This document shows, piece after piece, positions 6,635-8,769 of a DNA stretch of 8,769 nucleotides (positions are counted from its first letter, which is position 1; each line of letters opens with the position of its first letter). The stretch spans positions 7,880 to 16,648 of the forward strand of contig PKZC01000338.1 of assembly GCA_003132905.1 (NCBI GenBank). Reading direction: 5' to 3'. A model generated the notes under the pieces. The model saw only the letters and a list, made by a program, of their open reading frames with translations, searched no databases and was not told where the DNA came from. This DNA is from Bryobacterales bacterium. GTDB taxonomy: Bacteria; Acidobacteriota; Terriglobia; Bryobacterales; Bryobacteraceae. A program made the translations under genes and the position numbers.

Positions 6635-7914
6635 AGCGGTGTCAGGTCCCGGTGCAGTACATAGGATATGTCTGTCGGGATCCCATCCGTAAACTTCACT
6701 TTCAAGACAACTTGGTAGTAACGGGGAATTTCTCCCGAAGCTTTTCTGAGCTTACTTACCAATGTCCGGGCGAACGCCGGATCTGTGAATGCCCGGACCG
6801 CGCCCTCGCGCCCCCAAGTGCGATTACTGGTGAAACTCTGAAAAATTGTACTTCCGAGCGGACCGGGCGCGTGCGATATCAGCGCGTAAACCTCACCATC
6901 GTTGGGCGCTGCTCCGGGAGGTCTATCCGCGAAAAGCGCGGGCTCGCCGGCTCGCGGTTGCAGATTGCGGATTCCCTCCGGCACCTGCGCCAGTTCCGGC
7001 TGAAGTTGGATTCCGGGCAGTCTTTGGTTAAGAATCACTTCCGGACCGATCAAAATCACATTGTTCTCAGCCAGTTCCTGCAAAGGAAATTGGCTGCTGA
7101 GCGCTAAGGAGATATCTTGCCGGCGAGTCCCCAGGAGCTTGCCGAACAAGAACGAAGAGACTAATTCTCCAGTTGGCGTGAAGTTGAAGGTAGGTTGGAT
7201 GCTGGGATTCCCAACCAACTTCCGCAATGCCGATACCTCTGGAGAATTCGTAGCGTCCTCTGGCCGGCGCAGAGATATTTTGCGGAAGTAGATATCGGTG
7301 CCCCGCAGTCCGATGAAAAGCGGGTCCGCGACAGTGATGATCAAAGGTTTCTTGGATTCTAAGAATGGACGCCATAGCTGTTCCATTTCCGGCGTCCAAG
7401 CTGTCACTCCGGTTTGGTTCTGGCGAGCACGCCCAAGCAAGGTGGCCGAATACGCACTCCACAATGCCAAGAGCAGAAAAGCTAAACCGAGAACAATCGT
7501 AGTCCGGCGCCACTGCCGGGTATGTTCCAACTGGTCTCGGTTAATGTTGTTCACTTCATCCAAGCGAACGTCGGGAACCGTTGGGCGCGTCTCCCACTTC
7601 AGCTTAAAGTGCCCTTTCGGAAGATCCAGCAAGACCGCATCATCCTTGCCTTCGGTCCGATAATACTCGCCCAACTTTTGGCGAAGACGCCCGATCTGAA
7701 GCCGCACGATCGCATCCTGGCGGGGATCATAAGTAGGCGGCTTGCCAAAGGCATCGATTCCAATCGTGTATTCCTTGAGTTGATCCGCCTCTCCTGAAAA
7801 CGCTCTGTCAGCGAGATAGCGTAGCAAGCGACGCAACACGCCGGAAGCGCGGAAGGTATCACTTTGAAGGATGCGGTCTACTTGTGCCGGAGGCCCTGTT
7901 TCGCTCAACAACAT
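6631..7914 (-). CDS. Membrane-anchored winged-helix transcriptional regulator
   Basis: This 427-residue protein is of a type I associate with Acidobacteriota. Residues about 14-108 form a winged-helix DNA-binding region with the blocks DQLKEYTIGIDAFGK, YDPRQDAIVRLQIGRLRQKL and the wing-like LLDLPKGHF. A linker leads to one transmembrane helix (about 139-160), and the C-terminal ~265 residues would be extracytoplasmic, a layout resembling CadC-type sensors. I do not recognise a ligand for the C-terminal domain. ATG at 7914 is preferred over a TTG at 7941 because an extended -10 sits exactly 7 bases before its A. The gene is convergent with qhpB and divergent from the TonB-type gene, so it may regulate either or both; the target is inferred from position only. 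No receiver domain or kinase is present. Confidence 0.8.
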   Translation of the reverse strand: MLLSETGPPAQVDRILQSDTFRASGVLRRLLRYLADRAFSGEADQLKEYTIGIDAFGKPPTYDPRQDAIVRLQIGRLRQKLGEYYRTEGKDDAVLLDLPKGHFKLKWETRPTVPDVRLDEVNNINRDQLEHTRQWRRTTIVLGLAFLLLALWSAYSATLLGRARQNQTGVTAWTPEMEQLWRPFLESKKPLIITVADPLFIGLRGTDIYFRKISLRRPEDATNSPEVSALRKLVGNPSIQPTFNFTPTGELVSSFLFGKLLGTRRQDISLALSSQFPLQELAENNVILIGPEVILNQRLPGIQLQPELAQVPEGIRNLQPRAGEPALFADRPPGAAPNDGEVYALISHAPGPLGSTIFQSFTSNRTWGREGAVRAFTDPAFARTLVSKLRKASGEIPRYYQVVLKVKFTDGIPTDISYVLHRDLTPL

Positions 7915-7920
7915 GCAAGG

Positions 7921-7929
7921 ATTATAGCA
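7921..7929 (-). promoter_or_regulatory. Extended -10 promoter of the regulator, predicting a leaderless mRNA
   Basis: On the - strand the sequence reads TGCTATAAT, an extended -10 (TGn) joined to a perfect TATAAT. The A of the ATG at 7914 lies 7 bases after the last T, the usual distance to a transcription start, so the mRNA would begin at or next to its start codon. No -35 hexamer is found at 17 bases, which an extended -10 can offset. An ACCGGT palindrome at 7929-7934 touches this element. Confidence 0.5.
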
Positions 7930-7993
7930 CCGGTATCGCAAGAGAGCGGAGAGAGCCAGCGGAGCGGACCGGCGGCTGCAAACACGGTCATAT

Positions 7994-8029
7994 ACCGGTT
8001 GATAACCTGCCTAAAAATCACCGTACGTT
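7994..8029 (+). promoter_or_regulatory. Operator-like element upstream of the TonB-type gene, second copy
   Basis: ACCGGTT-GAT-AACC (7994-8007) with the inverted repeat GGTT-N3-AACC is followed by CCGTAC at 8021-8026. It matches the element at 1864-1898 in order and nearly in spacing, and begins 73 bp before the -35 hexamer. The distance from CCGTAC to TTGACA is 46 here and 45 at qhpA. Function as a binding site is inferred from this conservation. Confidence 0.5.
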
Positions 8030-8066
8030 ATTGATTCAACTAATGTTAATGAATAGTTGGCATGCA

Positions 8067-8095
8067 TTGACAAAAGTGAAACAAGCCCCCATACT
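8067..8095 (+). promoter_or_regulatory. Sigma70-type promoter of the TonB-type gene
   Basis: TTGACA (8067-8072), 17 bases, then CATACT (8090-8095). Both hexamers and the spacer length are the same as at the qhpA promoter, and a TTAGG/CTAGG follows 7-8 bases after both -10 boxes. Transcription would start near 8102, leaving about 125 bases before the ATG at 8227. Confidence 0.55.
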
Positions 8096-8109
8096 TCAAA
8101 CCTTAGGAA

Positions 8110-8163
8110 GCTAGTTGATTTGAGTGCCTCACCCGTATTTGTACTCTAGCCTTACATTTTTTT
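8110..8163 (+). other. Weak hairpin plus T-run in a 5' untranslated region
   Basis: GCTAG at 8110-8114 can pair with CTAGC at 8146-8150, with possible extension over a bulge. A run of seven T follows at 8157-8163. The stem is short and the loop about 31 bases, so an attenuator or terminator is only a weak possibility. Confidence 0.2.
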
Positions 8164-8210
8164 AGGCGATTCCGGGGCGCAGGGCTCAGACTGTTTTCAC
8201 TCTGCTCGCG

Positions 8211-8217
8211 AAAGGGG
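8211..8217 (+). promoter_or_regulatory. Ribosome binding site of the TonB-type gene
   Basis: AAAGGGG ends 9 bases before the ATG at 8227. A second AAGGA at 8222-8226 abuts the ATG and is too close to act alone. Together they support this start. Confidence 0.5.
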
Positions 8218-8226
8218 TTTCAAGGA

Positions 8227-8769
8227 ATGAAGAACCGCTCATGGTTGCTGGCTGCTTCTTTGTGCCTGCTGGTAGGTGCATCGGCCCTTGCTCAGTCTAC
8301 ACTCGGCACCCTTCTGGGTACGATCCAGGATCAGTCGGGCAGTATCATCCCTGGCGTTACCGTAACGGCCACAAATATGGACACCGCAGCCACTCGCACG
8401 GCGATGTCGAATAACTCAGGGCAATATGAGTTGCCAAACATGCAGTCGGGTACATATTCGATCACCGCTGAAAAACCCGGGTTCGCGACCGTGAAGACGG
8501 ATGGGGTTACGCTCGATGCGCGCCAGGAGAGACGCGTTGATTTAAGCATGGGCCTCGCGGCGGTGCAGCAGAGCGTCGTGGTAACAACCGAAGCAGCGAC
8601 GGTGAACACAGAGAATGCCAACATCTCTAACACGATCGGCAATTCGGAGGTCACGCAATTACCGGCGAATTATCGCGGGTCTTCTACCAGCCCCCTCGGC
8701 GCAATTGTCTCGTTACCCAACGTCCAGCAGGATCAGAACGGAACCATCGCGCTGACCGGCTCCCTCCCG
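8227..8769 (+). CDS. TonB-dependent receptor-like outer-membrane protein, N-terminal part
   Basis: The first 181 codons of a long gene run off the right edge without a stop. A Sec signal peptide (positive N-terminus, hydrophobic 6-19, cleavage after ALA at residue 22) is followed by a carboxypeptidase-regulatory-like beta-sandwich at about 26-110. Its hallmarks are the GTLLGTIQDQSGSIIPGVTVTA-like opening (residues 27-48) and the SGQYELPNMQSGTYSITAEKPGF-like strand pair (63-85). The onset of a plug-type region follows, with VVVTTEAATVNTENA and a VTQLPAN motif. In Acidobacteriota such proteins are large (about 1,000 residues or more), often annotated as TonB-dependent receptors or Oar-like proteins, and presumably take up oligomeric or complexed nutrients. 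The substrate cannot be read from this part. The promoter arrangement is shared with qhpA, which may link it to amine utilisation. Confidence 0.85.
   Translation, partial: MKNRSWLLAASLCLLVGASALAQSTLGTLLGTIQDQSGSIIPGVTVTATNMDTAATRTAMSNNSGQYELPNMQSGTYSITAEKPGFATVKTDGVTLDARQERRVDLSMGLAAVQQSVVVTTEAATVNTENANISNTIGNSEVTQLPANYRGSSTSPLGAIVSLPNVQQDQNGTIALTGSLP

Larger units (their letters stand above)
7942..8226. other. Divergent intergenic region between regulator and TonB-type gene
   Basis: I find no gene in this stretch of about 285 bases. It holds the operator-like element (7994-8029), a TTGACA/CATACT promoter (8067-8095), and then about 125 bases of predicted 5' untranslated RNA. That RNA includes GCTAG/CTAGC inverted repeats and a run of seven T (8157-8163), with a Shine-Dalgarno sequence at 8211-8217. 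Confidence 0.6.

Noticed and set aside
7884..8114. Small open frame of 76 codons across the divergent intergenic region
   Set aside because: It overlaps the regulator start and the predicted promoter elements and has no ribosome binding site or recognisable protein features.

Overview
The window looks like chromosome of an Acidobacteriota member, probably Bryobacter/Solibacter-like. Two genes support this: a winged-helix regulator with one membrane segment, of a type I associate with that phylum (DQLKEYTIGIDAFGK ... YDPRQDAIVR ... LPKG), and the start of an outer-membrane TonB-type protein opening with a carboxypeptidase-regulatory-like domain. The assignment is by recognition only; no database was searched.

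The core is a four-gene operon on the + strand, qhpA-qhpD-qhpC-qhpB (1976-6634), for a periplasmic quinohemoprotein amine dehydrogenase (QHNDH). The genes are the di-heme alpha subunit, a radical SAM/SPASM thioether-forming maturase, the small gamma subunit that carries the cysteine tryptophylquinone (CTQ) cofactor, and the beta-propeller beta subunit. Start and stop codons overlap at all three junctions (GTGA, ATGA, TAATG). The gamma subunit keeps every residue expected for the three Cys-to-Asp/Glu thioethers and for CTQ. It also has an additional cysteine and a longer leader than I recall for the studied proteins. The enzyme would oxidise primary amines to aldehyde plus ammonia and pass electrons through its hemes.

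Divergent from the operon, on the - strand (38-1744), is a fused ABC exporter. It is the natural candidate for QhpF, the transporter needed for moving the gamma subunit to the periplasm in Paracoccus. Its gene ends near the left edge, and another - strand reading frame may begin about 9 bases beyond the stop. The leader protease (QhpE) and the flavin monooxygenase (QhpG) are not in the window and would be expected to the left.

Convergent with qhpB is the membrane-anchored winged-helix regulator (- strand, 6631-7914); the two stop codons share one CTAG. To its right, divergently, the TonB-type protein starts at 8227 and runs off the window.

The most interesting non-coding signal is a shared promoter architecture in front of qhpA and of the TonB-type gene. 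An element ACCGGTT-N3-AACCT, then CCGTAC about 20 bases on, lies 71 and 73 bp upstream of identical TTGACA-N17-CATACT core promoters. This suggests that the amine dehydrogenase and the outer-membrane protein are co-regulated, perhaps by the regulator lying between them. Two genes also appear to be transcribed leaderless or nearly so. No tRNA, rRNA, CRISPR array or insertion sequence was seen.
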